Assembly: GCA_029212275.1 (NCBI GenBank)
Contig: JARGOI010000002.1
Span: 1 to 33,298, forward strand
Origin: Thalassolituus sp.
GTDB lineage: Bacteria > Pseudomonadota > Gammaproteobacteria > Pseudomonadales > Oceanobacteraceae
Direction of reading: 5' to 3'
DNA length: 33,298 bases
A model generated the notes under the pieces. The model was not told the origin of the DNA. It saw nothing but the letters and a program-made list of their open reading frames with translations, and made no database searches. Of the stretch, positions 23,304-33,298 are shown piece after piece. The translations under genes and the position numbers were made by a program. Position 1 is the stretch's first letter, and the number at the start of each line of letters is the position of its first letter.

Positions 23304-26300
23304 ATGGTCTATTCAACCGCTCAAACTACTTTTGCTATTCATGGTTGGCTCAGTCGATTGCTGAATCGCAGGGATTTAAACAGTCCTGATCAGCGTCCGT
23401 TGTTCGAATATCAACTTACTGCCGACGAATATTCAGAGTTGCTGCTCCAGCTTCGCCAACTTGCTGACTCCGGTGATGCTACAGGTGATATCGCGCATTG
23501 TGCAGCCTTCTGTTTGTTTTGTGCGGAATGGTATCGGCGAGAGTATCGGGTTGCTGATGGATGGAGTTGGGATGCTCTATGGAAGCGGCTTGGACATAAG
23601 TATTCTGCACAGGAGCTAGCTCTTATCGTTCCCAAAGGATTGGAGCAGTACTGGCAGCGTCCGATTCGTTTTTATGAATCTGAACGTCGTAACTTTTTAG
23701 GATCACTTTTCAGTGAAGGTGGGTTGCCTTTTCAGGTTTTGACGGAGCCGGGCAGTCGCTTTCAGAGTTTGTTTACCAGAGTCCTCAAGCAATATGGAGC
23801 TTCCCAATTGCTAGGAGGCTCGTTAGATCCGGTTGTTAAAAACCATATTGAACAGCTGAAATTGCCTCAAGTGTTTCGGGAGCAAACGTCAGTTGAGTTG
23901 ATAGTACAGATGACACATCAGTTGGCTCAATTGGTTGGTTTTTATCAGCTTGAGAAAACCCCTCAACCAGTTGATATTCTGGATAGCTCATATCCTCGTT
24001 GGCGAGAGTCGTTTCCTATTCCACTGGACGATGAAACTGGCCGAGGTTTTCTGAATGGCTTGCTAACTACGGCATCAAAAGAAGCTCGTAATATTTCTCT
24101 CAAGGGCATGCAGCTTTCCTGTGAGCACTATTGGCAGTCATCTTCAGGGTATCTAGAAACAGAGATTAATTTGCCTTCTGAATTGACCATCGCTGTAGAT
24201 AAAGTACCGGTTTCAAATCGTTTCGATCTTTCGATTAATGAAGGGAGAAGCATGCTTGCGTCGATGGGCCCAGGATATGGCACAGTTAGCCCATCGCTCA
24301 TCAAGGTAAGGATTCGGCAACAAAAGCTGATTTGCCGACGCAGAGATCCGTCGAAATCTCTTTTCGTTGTTGCATCAATTGGCGGTCAGGCCATTTGCAG
24401 CGCTGAGATTCCAGCCAGTGTGCTTGACTTGGGTATTGTTCCGGTTGGTTTTGACACTTCGGGTGACAGTATGCGTTGGCGCTGCGTCGGCCAAAGCAGC
24501 TTTACGACCCGTGCCCACGAGCTAACCTTGCTGGCTCCTGAGTCGTGTCTTGTGTCTTCTGATGACTGCTCTGTGGTTAGAGAGTCGAACTCTTTTTTAG
24601 AAATGGTTATGTGGAGAGTTAGTGGTGTTGGGCGGGTCAAGTGTGAAAATGAGGATGTATTTTCCATTCGTTTGGGAGGTGCGCTGGCATTTCACTCGGC
24701 CATTGAGTTAAAGGGAAAACTTTTAAACTACTTAACACGGCCATCAAGCACTTACATAGGGGTGCCTCAAATATCACTCGGGCTTGATGCGGATCCTGAC
24801 GCTGAACGTCTTCGGGTCTTTATGAATGGTTTACCAGAAGATACCTGTCATTTAAATGAGCGCTTAGGCAGTCAGTGGTTAACGGCTAAATCAACGACAG
24901 GTGAGACTTGGTTACGTCGTAAAGTTGGTATTCTACCAGCGGACTTCTCTATAGAGCTGAAACCCGGAGAGTCTCCGAATCATGGATATGTTCGATTCTG
25001 TACTGGGGTAAGTTGCTTCGTTGAGTTTATTTCAGAGCATGTCATTGCCAGGCGTTTGAAGGATTCAGATGTGATTACTTACGAACTGACATCATTGCTG
25101 GATACTCCTCCGTCGCAAGTGACAGTCAGAATCCATCCAAATTTAGAATCTGGTCCAATAGAAGTTGAACTCCCGTTTCCTTCTGTTGGTGTTGTAGCGC
25201 TGGATAGTAATGAGCAACCTCTAAACAATACACTGTCCATTGATGAATTGTTGGGAACGCGACTGTATTTATTTGCCCGTCCGGATCGTTCAGTGCCATA
25301 CCGAATTGAGCTGCGGCTGCCTAGCGGTAATGACTCCCGAGCGTGTTACAAATGGCATTACCGGGCAGATCCCGAGAGACCCGTTGAAGTGAGTCTTTAT
25401 GACATGCGTCTGGATATTGAATCACTTCTATCGCTTGGGGAAGGTATTGATCAAAAGGTGCTGTTGTCTATTTCTGGTGATGGCAGGGATGTGGAGTATA
25501 AAATTCAACGATATGCTGTCATCTTGCAGTGGGACAGGAATCGAAATGTATTGCACAGAACAGCCCTTGTGAGTGGTGAAGAAAAGGTCATTCGGCCAGT
25601 GCTAATGCTAATGAATGAACCTGAACGGAGAGCCGTTGATATTTCGTCACGTAGGTCTGAAGGGGTTGTTACTGGTGAGTTCGATATACCGGAAGCGGTA
25701 GAAAAAAATGGTCCTTGGCTAATACTGCCGCACCGCGATTCTCCTATCAGTTTTCGGCCACTCTTCTTAGCTGGTGATCATTTGAAGCCTGAGCCCGGCG
25801 GGGATATTCGTAGCTTGCAACGTGCAGTGCTCGCCTTTGGTCATAAATCTTTAGTGAATGCTTTTACGCCGGTATTACAGCAAATGGCACTGAATCCCGG
25901 ACACAGCGGCTGGCAGTTTCTCAAATCGCTTTATGACCAGTATGGTTACCTATCGCTGGCAACGTTCGAGGTTTGGAAAGCATTGGTCAATCACCCTGAT
26001 GTATTGGCAATGTCGCTTTACAAATTTGGATTTGAGCCGGAATACAGCCGCCGCTTGGAAAGAGATTTTCCGTTTGTATGGGAGGCTTTTTCACCATTAA
26101 TACTGAAAACCGTTTCAGCGCGTTATTGGGACTGGATGCTTGATCAAGGGATGCCAACTGACATTATAAATACCCATTTGAAACCTGATTTTAATCGAAA
26201 ACTACAGTCTTGTATGACCATGATGGGTGATGATGCACGGAAGTGGATTGAGGATGGCTCTTTTCCTCAGGAAATTCAGCTGCCTGAAGTATTAATGCAC

Positions 26301-26648
26301 CATATGATCTTTACAGGCTGGTATCAGGGCTTGCTTCGTAATCACAGTGGTGATGATTCGTGGCCTCATGATTTCGGCAAACGACTGAAGAGATGGACGA
26401 AAACTCAAACAATCGAACTGCTGGGCTTTGAGCCTGAACAGGGTTTTCGCAATGCTGTGGTCTATTTGCCAGTTTATCTGGCTGCGGTTGCGGCTGGTAA
26501 AGAGCGCCTCGAAACTTTGTTTCCAGAATCCGCTGAAGCGGCTTTTCATATTCGCCAAATCCGCGATTTTGATATTGATTGGTTCAAGTCTGTATATCAA
26601 TACGCCTTACTTAAGTTTTTATCTACCTCGCACAAGGAACCGCAATGA
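23304..26648 (+). CDS. druH: DruH-like protein of Druantia type III
   Basis: A 1114-residue protein without visible helicase, nuclease or membrane motifs. The N-terminal 230 residues are helical (WYRREYRVADGWSWDALWKR). The middle third is beta-rich, like Ig or sandwich domains (SELTIAVDKVPVSNRFDLSI, SYRIEL-type strands). The C-terminal 200 residues are helical again (AVVYLPVYLAAVAAGKERLE). Its size, and its ATGA overlap with a DruE helicase gene, fit DruH, and it resembles the STY4851/ECs_5259 group often next to such helicases. ATG 23304 is preferred, since AGGA at 23293-23296 is seven bases away. A longer GTG start at 23277 is possible. The molecular function of DruH is not known. Confidence 0.65.
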   Translation: MVYSTAQTTFAIHGWLSRLLNRRDLNSPDQRPLFEYQLTADEYSELLLQLRQLADSGDATGDIAHCAAFCLFCAEWYRREYRVADGWSWDALWKRLGHKYSAQELALIVPKGLEQYWQRPIRFYESERRNFLGSLFSEGGLPFQVLTEPGSRFQSLFTRVLKQYGASQLLGGSLDPVVKNHIEQLKLPQVFREQTSVELIVQMTHQLAQLVGFYQLEKTPQPVDILDSSYPRWRESFPIPLDDETGRGFLNGLLTTASKEARNISLKGMQLSCEHYWQSSSGYLETEINLPSELTIAVDKVPVSNRFDLSINEGRSMLASMGPGYGTVSPSLIKVRIRQQKLICRRRDPSKSLFVVASIGGQAICSAEIPASVLDLGIVPVGFDTSGDSMRWRCVGQSSFTTRAHELTLLAPESCLVSSDDCSVVRESNSFLEMVMWRVSGVGRVKCENEDVFSIRLGGALAFHSAIELKGKLLNYLTRPSSTYIGVPQISLGLDADPDAERLRVFMNGLPEDTCHLNERLGSQWLTAKSTTGETWLRRKVGILPADFSIELKPGESPNHGYVRFCTGVSCFVEFISEHVIARRLKDSDVITYELTSLLDTPPSQVTVRIHPNLESGPIEVELPFPSVGVVALDSNEQPLNNTLSIDELLGTRLYLFARPDRSVPYRIELRLPSGNDSRACYKWHYRADPERPVEVSLYDMRLDIESLLSLGEGIDQKVLLSISGDGRDVEYKIQRYAVILQWDRNRNVLHRTALVSGEEKVIRPVLMLMNEPERRAVDISSRRSEGVVTGEFDIPEAVEKNGPWLILPHRDSPISFRPLFLAGDHLKPEPGGDIRSLQRAVLAFGHKSLVNAFTPVLQQMALNPGHSGWQFLKSLYDQYGYLSLATFEVWKALVNHPDVLAMSLYKFGFEPEYSRRLERDFPFVWEAFSPLILKTVSARYWDWMLDQGMPTDIINTHLKPDFNRKLQSCMTMMGDDARKWIEDGSFPQEIQLPEVLMHHMIFTGWYQGLLRNHSGDDSWPHDFGKRLKRWTKTQTIELLGFEPEQGFRNAVVYLPVYLAAVAAGKERLETLFPESAEAAFHIRQIRDFDIDWFKSVYQYALLKFLSTSHKEPQ

Positions 26649-29600
26649 GTAGCTATTTTTCATCTTTGGTGAAGCAGTCTTTATCCCGTACAACTGAAGC
26701 GACTCTGAGTGTCTCCGGCATTGTTCACCCGGGATTGCGAGAGTATTTATCGCAACAGATGAATTCAGAGTGTGGGAAACCGGGTTCTTTTCTGGCTCCT
26801 CCAATGTTTGAGCAGACGTTTGGTTGGGCTCAGGCTGATACCACAATGCAGCAACTGGTTAACGACGGTTTGCTGAGCAAGGCGGTAGTGGGATCGCTAG
26901 ATAATAAAGATAATGGGCGCTATCGCTTTGGCGCTGACTGGAAACCATTTACGCATCAGCTGGCGAGCTGGCATTCCCTATTAGAAAAGAAGCATTCGGT
27001 AGTGGTTACCAGTGGTACAGGTTCAGGTAAAACCGAATGTTTTATGGTGCCTGTACTTGAAGATCTTCATCAATGTTACGAAGCAAACAATAGGGTACCG
27101 TTAGAAGGTATACATGCATTATTTCTCTATCCGTTGAACGCGTTGATCAACTCTCAGCGTGAGCGTCTGGATGCTTGGACTCAAGCCTTTGGTAATGGAA
27201 TTCGCTACTGTTTGTATAATGGTAATACGCCAGAATTGGCCGCTCGTGAAGTGGCCAAGCAGCGGTTACATCCGAACGAAGTTTTGACTCGTGAAACCAT
27301 GCGTGAAGCACCAGCTCCGATCTTGGTAACCAACGGTACCATGCTGGAATACATGATGGTGCGTCAGGTCGATGCGCCAATTCTGCAGAAGTCCAGGGAG
27401 AAGAAAACCCTACGTTGGATTGTACTTGATGAAGCACACACCTATGTTGGCTCCCAGGCTGCAGAGCTGGCGATGCAGCTACGGCGTGTTATGCATGCGT
27501 TTGGTGTTACACCGCAGGATGTTCGTTTTGTAGCAACATCTGCAACCATCTCGGGCGATGATGCAGCTGAAGAGTTGAAGGCATTCCTTAGTGATCTTTC
27601 CGGTGTTCCTACTAGCCAGATTGATGTGCTGGGGGGCAGTCGGGTTATTCCGGATTTGTGCACCAGTCTGGATAAGCCCGTTGATTTGGCAAGCCTAGAA
27701 GCTATGCAGCCGGAAAACAAAAAACAGCCAGAAGTTTTACCTGAACGTTATGAACTGCTGACGCATTCTCCGGAGGCCAGAGCATTACGCCATTGTCTGG
27801 TGACTAGTGACCGGCCTCTGAAACTCGACAAGCTGATGGGAGATTTAGCTGCTCAGGTTGGCCGTGGTTTCGGCCAGGATGAGCTGCTACGTTGGCTTGA
27901 TGTCTGTACGGCGACTAAGCCCCACAAGGGTGCCGAGTCTTTCCTGAAAGTACGTGCCCACTTCTTTCAGCGAACTACTCAGGGGATTTGGGCGTGCTTT
28001 GATCCTAACTGCTCTTGTAAAGAAAGCACTCCATTAGACAAGAACTGGCCGTACGGCATGGTTTATACAAACCAGCGTCAAAAGTGTGATTGCGGGGCGC
28101 TGGTATTTGAGTTGTCTTTCTGCAATGAGTGCAATGAGCCTCATCTACTGGCTAGGGATAAAAATGGGGTGCTCAGCCACTGGGATAGCCAGCAAGAAGA
28201 TGAGTTTTCCCTTCAAAGTGATGAAGATTTCTATGTCGAGGACGGGGGAAATGATGACCCCGGCAAACCTTCGGAGACTAATACTCCCTTAGTGCTTTCA
28301 TCCATCAATAACGAAGCAAACCAGTTCTGGCAAATGGGATTTGATCGCCTCTCAGGTGCTATTGGCGGTTTATCTGGAAATCTGGTCTCTCTGGGAATGA
28401 ATGATGTAGAGCCTTGCTGTTCAAGTTGCAGCTACAAAGGCTTTAACGGTAGCTCTCCATTTCGGCGTTCACTGCTTGGTTCTCCTTTTTATGTCGCCAA
28501 CGCAGTGCCGACAGTATTGGAGTACTGTCCAGATTATGAGGATGACGATTCTAAAGTAAGTTATCAAAACTTACCGGGTCGCGGACGCAGGCTTATCACG
28601 TTCACGGACAGCCGGCAGGGCACTGCTCGGATGTCAGTCCGGATGCAACAAGAAGCGGAAAGAAGCAAGCTTCGCGGCTTAGTTCTGGAATGTTTGTTTT
28701 CTGCACAAGCAGGCGTTTCGGTAGATAAACCAAACGATAAAGCAGATTTGGTGAAAATGAAGGATCGAATCGAGTCTGCCAAACAAGAGGCGGAAGAATA
28801 CCGGTCTTGGGGGATGCCACAAGAAGCATCTGAGTCTGAAAATAAAGCCCAACGGCTGCAGAATCAATTAGACAGCCTATCAGGAAAGCAGTTATCACTA
28901 CCTAAAGCGGAGGTTTTGTGGAGTGATTTGGCGGCAGAATTAAGCAAGAACAAACGAGATATTAATGAGTTCATGCTGGCAAGTAACAGGGATCAGAAAC
29001 CTGAAGTATTTGATGAAAAAACCGGGGCGCGGGCCTTGGCTGAAATGCTGCTTTTTCGCGAATTTATGCGTCGACCAAAGCGACAGAACAGTCTTGAAAC
29101 CCAGGGGCTGGTCGTAGTCGGTTACCAAGGCTTCTCGTCAGTGGCAACCATTCTGCCAAACGGTTGGGAGTCCAAAGGGCTTACCAAACAAGACTGGGCA
29201 GACTTTCTGAAGGTATGTCTGGACTTTCATGTTCGGGAAAACACCTTTGTGCAGCTTAACGACAGCTGGAAATACTGGATTGGTAACAAGTTCTCTTCGA
29301 AAACCCTGCGCAGTCCGGACTCTGAAGAGTCTACGGATTCTCGAATCAAATTGTGGCCATTGATTCGTGGTAATAGCTACAACCAGCGTTTGATCAAGTT
29401 ACTACTGCTGGGGGCAAAGTTGGACCCGGCTCGTAAGGATGCCCAGGACCTGGTCAATGACTGGCTACGACATGCCTGGAAATCATTAACTGGGCCTAAC
29501 GGTTTTCTGATAAGTGATGACAATCGTCATTTTCTTGTGAAAGAGAATCTGACGTTTTCTCTGATGACGGAAGGTTGGGTATGTCCGGTAACGCATAAAA

Positions 29601-32600
29601 TCATTGATAATACCTTTTGTGGCCTTACCCCTTACTTGCCGCAACGTCTGGATTTCGAAAAGCTGACAGACGAAAAGCGTGCTCACTATCTTTGCCGGAA
29701 AGCTGAACTGCCAGAGATCTGGCACTTTAGGCGCTCTGACGAGGATTATCAAAAGGGCGTTACCAAAATACGCGATATGGTTGCCAATGATCCAACAGTA
29801 GCTGTATTGCGTTCTGAGAACCTTTGGACTGATATCAACGACAGGGCGGTAGAAGGTGGATTTTATTATCGTTCTGCAGAGCACTCGGCCCAGCAATCTG
29901 CTGATCGCTTAGGCAAATATGAAGACCTGTTCAAGCAAGGAAAAATCAACGTTCTCAACTGTTCAACCACTATGGAAATGGGGGTAGACATTGGTGGTAT
30001 CTCAGCGGTAGTGATGAATAATGTCCCGCCGCATCCTGCCAACTATCTTCAGCGTGCTGGTCGAGCGGGACGTAGTCAGGAATCACGTGCGTTGGCTTAC
30101 ACCCTTTGTAAGGGTAATCCTCATGATCAGCAAGTATTTACCGATCCCCTTTGGCCATTTGAAACAAAAATTCCTGCACCTGCTGTAGCACTGAACTCAG
30201 AGCGGCTGGTTCAGAGACATATAAACGCTATTCTGCTGTCAGACTTCCTATGCAACGATGTTGGTGTTACCCAAAAAGATAAACACGTACTGACAACCGG
30301 CTGGTTCTTCGAAAAATTAGCGGATGATTCACTGTGTGATCGATTTATGGATTCCCTAAAAGGCATTGGTAGAGCTGAGTTAGATAGTGCTTTGGCGTCT
30401 GCCGTCTTAGGAACTGGGTTGCACGGTCGTAAGGCATCTCAATTACGAATTGACGCCAAAGACGCACTTGAGAAACTTCAGGATCGTTGGCTGGGTGTAT
30501 TTAATTATCTGGAAAGCGAGAAAGGGTCGGCTAAAAAAGACAGCCCCTACGCTAAACGCCTAGAATTAGAGCTAAAGCGCCATATGGGCGAATACCTATT
30601 GCGCGACTTAGCCGCACGTACTTTTTTACCGGGATATGGATTTCCAACCGACGTTGTTAACTTCGATAACTTTACGATCGAAGATTACATCCGTACTCAA
30701 AAACAAAAAGAGACGAAGAAAGATCGGGAAGACAATATATCCCGATATAAGGGACTTCCTTCTCGAAATTTGGCCATTGCCATTCGCGAATACGCACCTG
30801 GAGCAGAAATTGTTTTGGATGGCAGGGTCTTTCGCTCTGCGGGCGTTTCCTTGCATTGGCATAACATTGCCGCTGATAGTAATGAAGCTCAGAAGTTTGA
30901 TTTGGCCTGGCGTTGTGATCGATGCGGTGAATTAGGCTACGAAGATGGCGTTACGAATAGTGATTCCTTGGTTTGTCGTAACAGTAGCTGTGGCGCTCCG
31001 ATAAAGCTATCCAATATCAAGAAGGTGCTTGTTCCTGCTGGATTTGTGACGGATGCCTATGAATCGACTACGAATAACGTTGAGCAACAGAAATTCATTC
31101 CTGTACAACAACCGTGGGTCATTGTTAAAGATGTTCCTCCAGTGGCCTTGCCTGACCCCGCTTTAGGTTTTATGCGCTCGGGCCCCGATGGCATGGTTTT
31201 CCACCATAGTGATGGTGAGTTCGGTAAAGGTTTTGCTGTGTGTATGCAGTGTGGTCGTGCGCACTCCATGGATAAAAATGGTGAATTTCCACACGAGTTT
31301 AATACCGCTCGACCGCACAGATCTCCACGTCCTGCCAAAGAGGATCGCTATGAGGAAAATGGTAAACACAAAATTGCTGAGTGTGGTGGACAGGGTACGC
31401 TGCAAACTAAGATCACGTTGGGCGCTCATAGCAAAACCGACGTCTTTGAATTGGTATTGCGCCGACCAGCCAGTAATGAATACCTGATTGATGACGGTGA
31501 AAGTGGCGATAATCGTTCGATCGCTTTGACATTAGCGGTGGCTTTACGATTTGCCTTGGCAGGTAAACTTGGTATTTCTGCCTCAGAACTGGGCTTCGGC
31601 ACCAGACCTGCCCAGATTGATGGTAAACCGGTGCTGGTCATTCAGCTCTATGATGAGTTGAGTGGCGGTGCTGGTTTTGCTTCCGCTGCTCCTGATTACA
31701 TAGAAGATATATTGGTGGATATGGCCAATCGCCTTCAGTGCGCTCACTGTGATACTGCATGCAGTGAATGTTTGTTGGACTCATTAACACGCCACCATCA
31801 TGACAGGCTCGATCATAGTGCGGCTTTATCCTGGCTTGGAGAAGACTTCTCTCGTCGCATTCAATTGCCCGAATCAGAACAATTACTTCCAGGCGGGAAA
31901 TACCAGCCCCGGTCAGTTGAAGGTGTTATTCAGAAAGGTATTCGTGAGGGAGCCAATAAGCTTGTTGTTCGTGTGACAGGTGAGCAAGCCGACTGGGACC
32001 TTGCCGCAAGGCAGTTTCGTAAGGCACTTCACAATTATCTCTGGGCTGATGAGATTCAGGTTGATTTGCTTTTGCCAGAGAATATTCAGTCGAAGGAGTT
32101 ACAAGAAGACCTGCTAGCGCTGAAAGCTACAGGGGTTCAGTTGCGTACCTTGAAGGAGGAGGCAGGGTTAGCGCTTGTAGCTCAACTGCAATTTCCAGAT
32201 AAGGTTTTGAGTATCGCTGCCAGTGAATCATCTGCCAGTATCCCTGGTGTTGACTGGCACCAAAGCGGCGGCTTAACCGTTGTTAGTGATACGCTTAATA
32301 AACTTGATAGCCGCGAGCTCGATACGTCGAGGTGGATAGATCCGCGATCAGAGTCATCGTTTTCCGCTAGAAACCTTGAGATCAGAAATGAACTTGATGG
32401 AAACCTTCGAAACTTTGGAAAACGCTTCTGGGATTATTTGTCTGAAGAGGTTGAGGGGCTTGCCAGTTGCCTGAACAGTGATGAAATTGCTGTTACTGCA
32501 ATGTCGTATACTGATCGCTACCTGCAATCACCAGCTTACATATTGATGTTAACGAGCATTCTAGCCCCGATTGCCGAGAAACTGGCTGCTGATAAAAACG

Positions 32601-32986
32601 GATCATTAAAGACGTTATTTAAAATGAAAGATCGTAGCGGCCATTTGATGTTTCACGATTGGGCAGAGGACGATCATTTCGAAGAGTTCACAAAAGCCTG
32701 GCTACTGGACCAGTGTCGTGTGAATTTTGACCTTGACGTCGTTAACGCTAATCGGGATATCCCTCATCATCGTAAACTTGAAATTAAATTGTCCGATGGT
32801 CGGACTTTAATCGTCCGATTTGATCAGGGCGTTGGTTATTGGCGTGTGGAAGGAAATTCCAAGTTTGATTTTTCTGAAGATGTTGATTATCTAGTGGGAA
32901 CGACTAAAGATCGAATTGGATCGCTCAAGGTTCGCAGCCTTGAATCATGGGCAACGGATATATCAGTCGAGATCGTGAATGTATAG
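26645..32986 (+). CDS. druE: DruE, giant DEAH-box helicase with DUF1998 domain
   Basis: A 2113-residue protein. Walker A GTGSGKTE is at about 124, DEAH (VLDEAHTYVG) at 262, and SAT (VATSATIS) near 300. Helicase domain 2 includes STTMEMGVDIGG and motif VI QRAGRAGR at about 1136. Between the helicase halves are cysteine clusters (CFDPNCSCKES, CDCGALVFELSFCNECNE, CCSSCSYKG), and another (WRCDRCGELG, CRNSSCG) follows. A DUF1998 zinc site CAHCDTACSEC lies at about 1699. The last 400 residues (KLVVRVTGEQADWDLAARQF) may be a degenerate PLD-like domain. This length and order match DruE of Druantia. It probably unwinds or translocates on phage DNA with DruH, with which it overlaps by ATGA. No second helicase such as ZorD is present in the window. 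Confidence 0.88.
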   Translation: MSSYFSSLVKQSLSRTTEATLSVSGIVHPGLREYLSQQMNSECGKPGSFLAPPMFEQTFGWAQADTTMQQLVNDGLLSKAVVGSLDNKDNGRYRFGADWKPFTHQLASWHSLLEKKHSVVVTSGTGSGKTECFMVPVLEDLHQCYEANNRVPLEGIHALFLYPLNALINSQRERLDAWTQAFGNGIRYCLYNGNTPELAAREVAKQRLHPNEVLTRETMREAPAPILVTNGTMLEYMMVRQVDAPILQKSREKKTLRWIVLDEAHTYVGSQAAELAMQLRRVMHAFGVTPQDVRFVATSATISGDDAAEELKAFLSDLSGVPTSQIDVLGGSRVIPDLCTSLDKPVDLASLEAMQPENKKQPEVLPERYELLTHSPEARALRHCLVTSDRPLKLDKLMGDLAAQVGRGFGQDELLRWLDVCTATKPHKGAESFLKVRAHFFQRTTQGIWACFDPNCSCKESTPLDKNWPYGMVYTNQRQKCDCGALVFELSFCNECNEPHLLARDKNGVLSHWDSQQEDEFSLQSDEDFYVEDGGNDDPGKPSETNTPLVLSSINNEANQFWQMGFDRLSGAIGGLSGNLVSLGMNDVEPCCSSCSYKGFNGSSPFRRSLLGSPFYVANAVPTVLEYCPDYEDDDSKVSYQNLPGRGRRLITFTDSRQGTARMSVRMQQEAERSKLRGLVLECLFSAQAGVSVDKPNDKADLVKMKDRIESAKQEAEEYRSWGMPQEASESENKAQRLQNQLDSLSGKQLSLPKAEVLWSDLAAELSKNKRDINEFMLASNRDQKPEVFDEKTGARALAEMLLFREFMRRPKRQNSLETQGLVVVGYQGFSSVATILPNGWESKGLTKQDWADFLKVCLDFHVRENTFVQLNDSWKYWIGNKFSSKTLRSPDSEESTDSRIKLWPLIRGNSYNQRLIKLLLLGAKLDPARKDAQDLVNDWLRHAWKSLTGPNGFLISDDNRHFLVKENLTFSLMTEGWVCPVTHKIIDNTFCGLTPYLPQRLDFEKLTDEKRAHYLCRKAELPEIWHFRRSDEDYQKGVTKIRDMVANDPTVAVLRSENLWTDINDRAVEGGFYYRSAEHSAQQSADRLGKYEDLFKQGKINVLNCSTTMEMGVDIGGISAVVMNNVPPHPANYLQRAGRAGRSQESRALAYTLCKGNPHDQQVFTDPLWPFETKIPAPAVALNSERLVQRHINAILLSDFLCNDVGVTQKDKHVLTTGWFFEKLADDSLCDRFMDSLKGIGRAELDSALASAVLGTGLHGRKASQLRIDAKDALEKLQDRWLGVFNYLESEKGSAKKDSPYAKRLELELKRHMGEYLLRDLAARTFLPGYGFPTDVVNFDNFTIEDYIRTQKQKETKKDREDNISRYKGLPSRNLAIAIREYAPGAEIVLDGRVFRSAGVSLHWHNIAADSNEAQKFDLAWRCDRCGELGYEDGVTNSDSLVCRNSSCGAPIKLSNIKKVLVPAGFVTDAYESTTNNVEQQKFIPVQQPWVIVKDVPPVALPDPALGFMRSGPDGMVFHHSDGEFGKGFAVCMQCGRAHSMDKNGEFPHEFNTARPHRSPRPAKEDRYEENGKHKIAECGGQGTLQTKITLGAHSKTDVFELVLRRPASNEYLIDDGESGDNRSIALTLAVALRFALAGKLGISASELGFGTRPAQIDGKPVLVIQLYDELSGGAGFASAAPDYIEDILVDMANRLQCAHCDTACSECLLDSLTRHHHDRLDHSAALSWLGEDFSRRIQLPESEQLLPGGKYQPRSVEGVIQKGIREGANKLVVRVTGEQADWDLAARQFRKALHNYLWADEIQVDLLLPENIQSKELQEDLLALKATGVQLRTLKEEAGLALVAQLQFPDKVLSIAASESSASIPGVDWHQSGGLTVVSDTLNKLDSRELDTSRWIDPRSESSFSARNLEIRNELDGNLRNFGKRFWDYLSEEVEGLASCLNSDEIAVTAMSYTDRYLQSPAYILMLTSILAPIAEKLAADKNGSLKTLFKMKDRSGHLMFHDWAEDDHFEEFTKAWLLDQCRVNFDLDVVNANRDIPHHRKLEIKLSDGRTLIVRFDQGVGYWRVEGNSKFDFSEDVDYLVGTTKDRIGSLKVRSLESWATDISVEIVNV

Positions 32987-33076
32987 CATTATGGTCGTAG
33001 GTTTTGACTGTCTAAGGCCTCTTTGACCAGCGGAATAAGTGTTCAGTGCAATATGTCAAACATTGTTCTGTGAGGT

Positions 33077-33125
33077 TAATGATCGCTGCGGCCTCTGAGT
33101 GTCCGATGGCGGGTAGTGATCATTA
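33077..33125. repeat. Short inverted repeat near the island end
   Basis: TAATGATC (33077-33084) and GATCATTA (33118-33125) form a perfect 8-bp inverted repeat with 33 bases between. It lies between the DruE stop and the arm-type repeats and may bind the excisionase or a host factor. It is short enough to be chance. Confidence 0.3.
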
Positions 33126-33147
33126 GTTTTATATGTTTAAACAGGCA

Positions 33148-33178
33148 TGGTCCCCAAATGGTCTCAATTTGGTCTCAA
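33148..33178. promoter_or_regulatory. Three phased arm-type repeats, probable integrase binding sites
   Basis: TGGTCCCCA (33148), TGGTCTCAA (33159) and TGGTCTCAA (33170) repeat every 11 bases, 46 bases before the tRNA 3' end. Arrays of this kind flank the core of attachment sites for integrases with DUF3596-type arm-binding domains, which is the type encoded at the left of the window. This marks the right end (attR) of the island. Confidence 0.6.
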
Positions 33179-33223
33179 CTAAGATTTTGTAAGCAGTCAC
33201 TTACTTGGGAGGCCTTGAAATGT

Positions 33224-33298
<75 letters not shown>

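Overview
The window is the inner part and right-hand end of a defence-rich genomic island in a gammaproteobacterium (genus not determinable from the sequence). The class is suggested by strong Shine-Dalgarno sites, an E. coli-type DnaA box, the style of the type I restriction and RavA/ViaA-like genes, and the tRNA. The left edge holds the start of a tyrosine integrase, an excisionase-like gene and a divergent small HTH regulator. The right edge holds three 11-bp-phased arm-type repeats and a tRNA-Arg(CCG) gene whose 3' end faces the island. The element therefore probably sits in that tRNA gene, with its other end left of position 1.

Module 1 (913-13573) begins with an RtcR-like sigma-54 activator (putative CARF-type sensor, GAFTGA-containing AAA+ domain, Fis HTH). 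A well-formed -24/-12 promoter follows. Downstream are a RavA-like MoxR ATPase, a ViaA-like VWA protein, a HEPN protein with an intact RX4xH motif, HsdR, HsdM, HsdS and a cN-I-type 5'-nucleotidase, all co-oriented and tightly spaced. I read this as type I restriction-modification combined with a HEPN nuclease and a MoxR-VWA chaperone pair, under control of a regulator that may sense RNA damage.

A joining region (13575-16796) carries an unrecognised 289-aa gene and several tiny ORFs. It also has an 8-bp tandem repeat, a perfect DnaA box, a minus-strand terminator next to a 142-nt three-way-junction fold, two small ORFs with their own hairpin, and a scar. At the scar a truncated HTH gene on the minus strand abuts a truncated second 5'-nucleotidase. 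It looks like the relic of a small replicon.

Module 2 (16803-32986) is one long co-oriented gene train preceded by a second sigma-54-like element sharing the CTGGCATG core. It encodes a ComEC-like metallo-beta-lactamase protein, a four-helix membrane protein, a 116-aa unknown, ZorA, ZorB, a ZorC-like protein, a DruH-like protein and DruE. This is Zorya joined to Druantia type III, with three extra upstream genes and no ZorD (SNF2) or ZorE (HNH) gene in the window. The joint promoter motif and the fused operon are the most interesting signals here.
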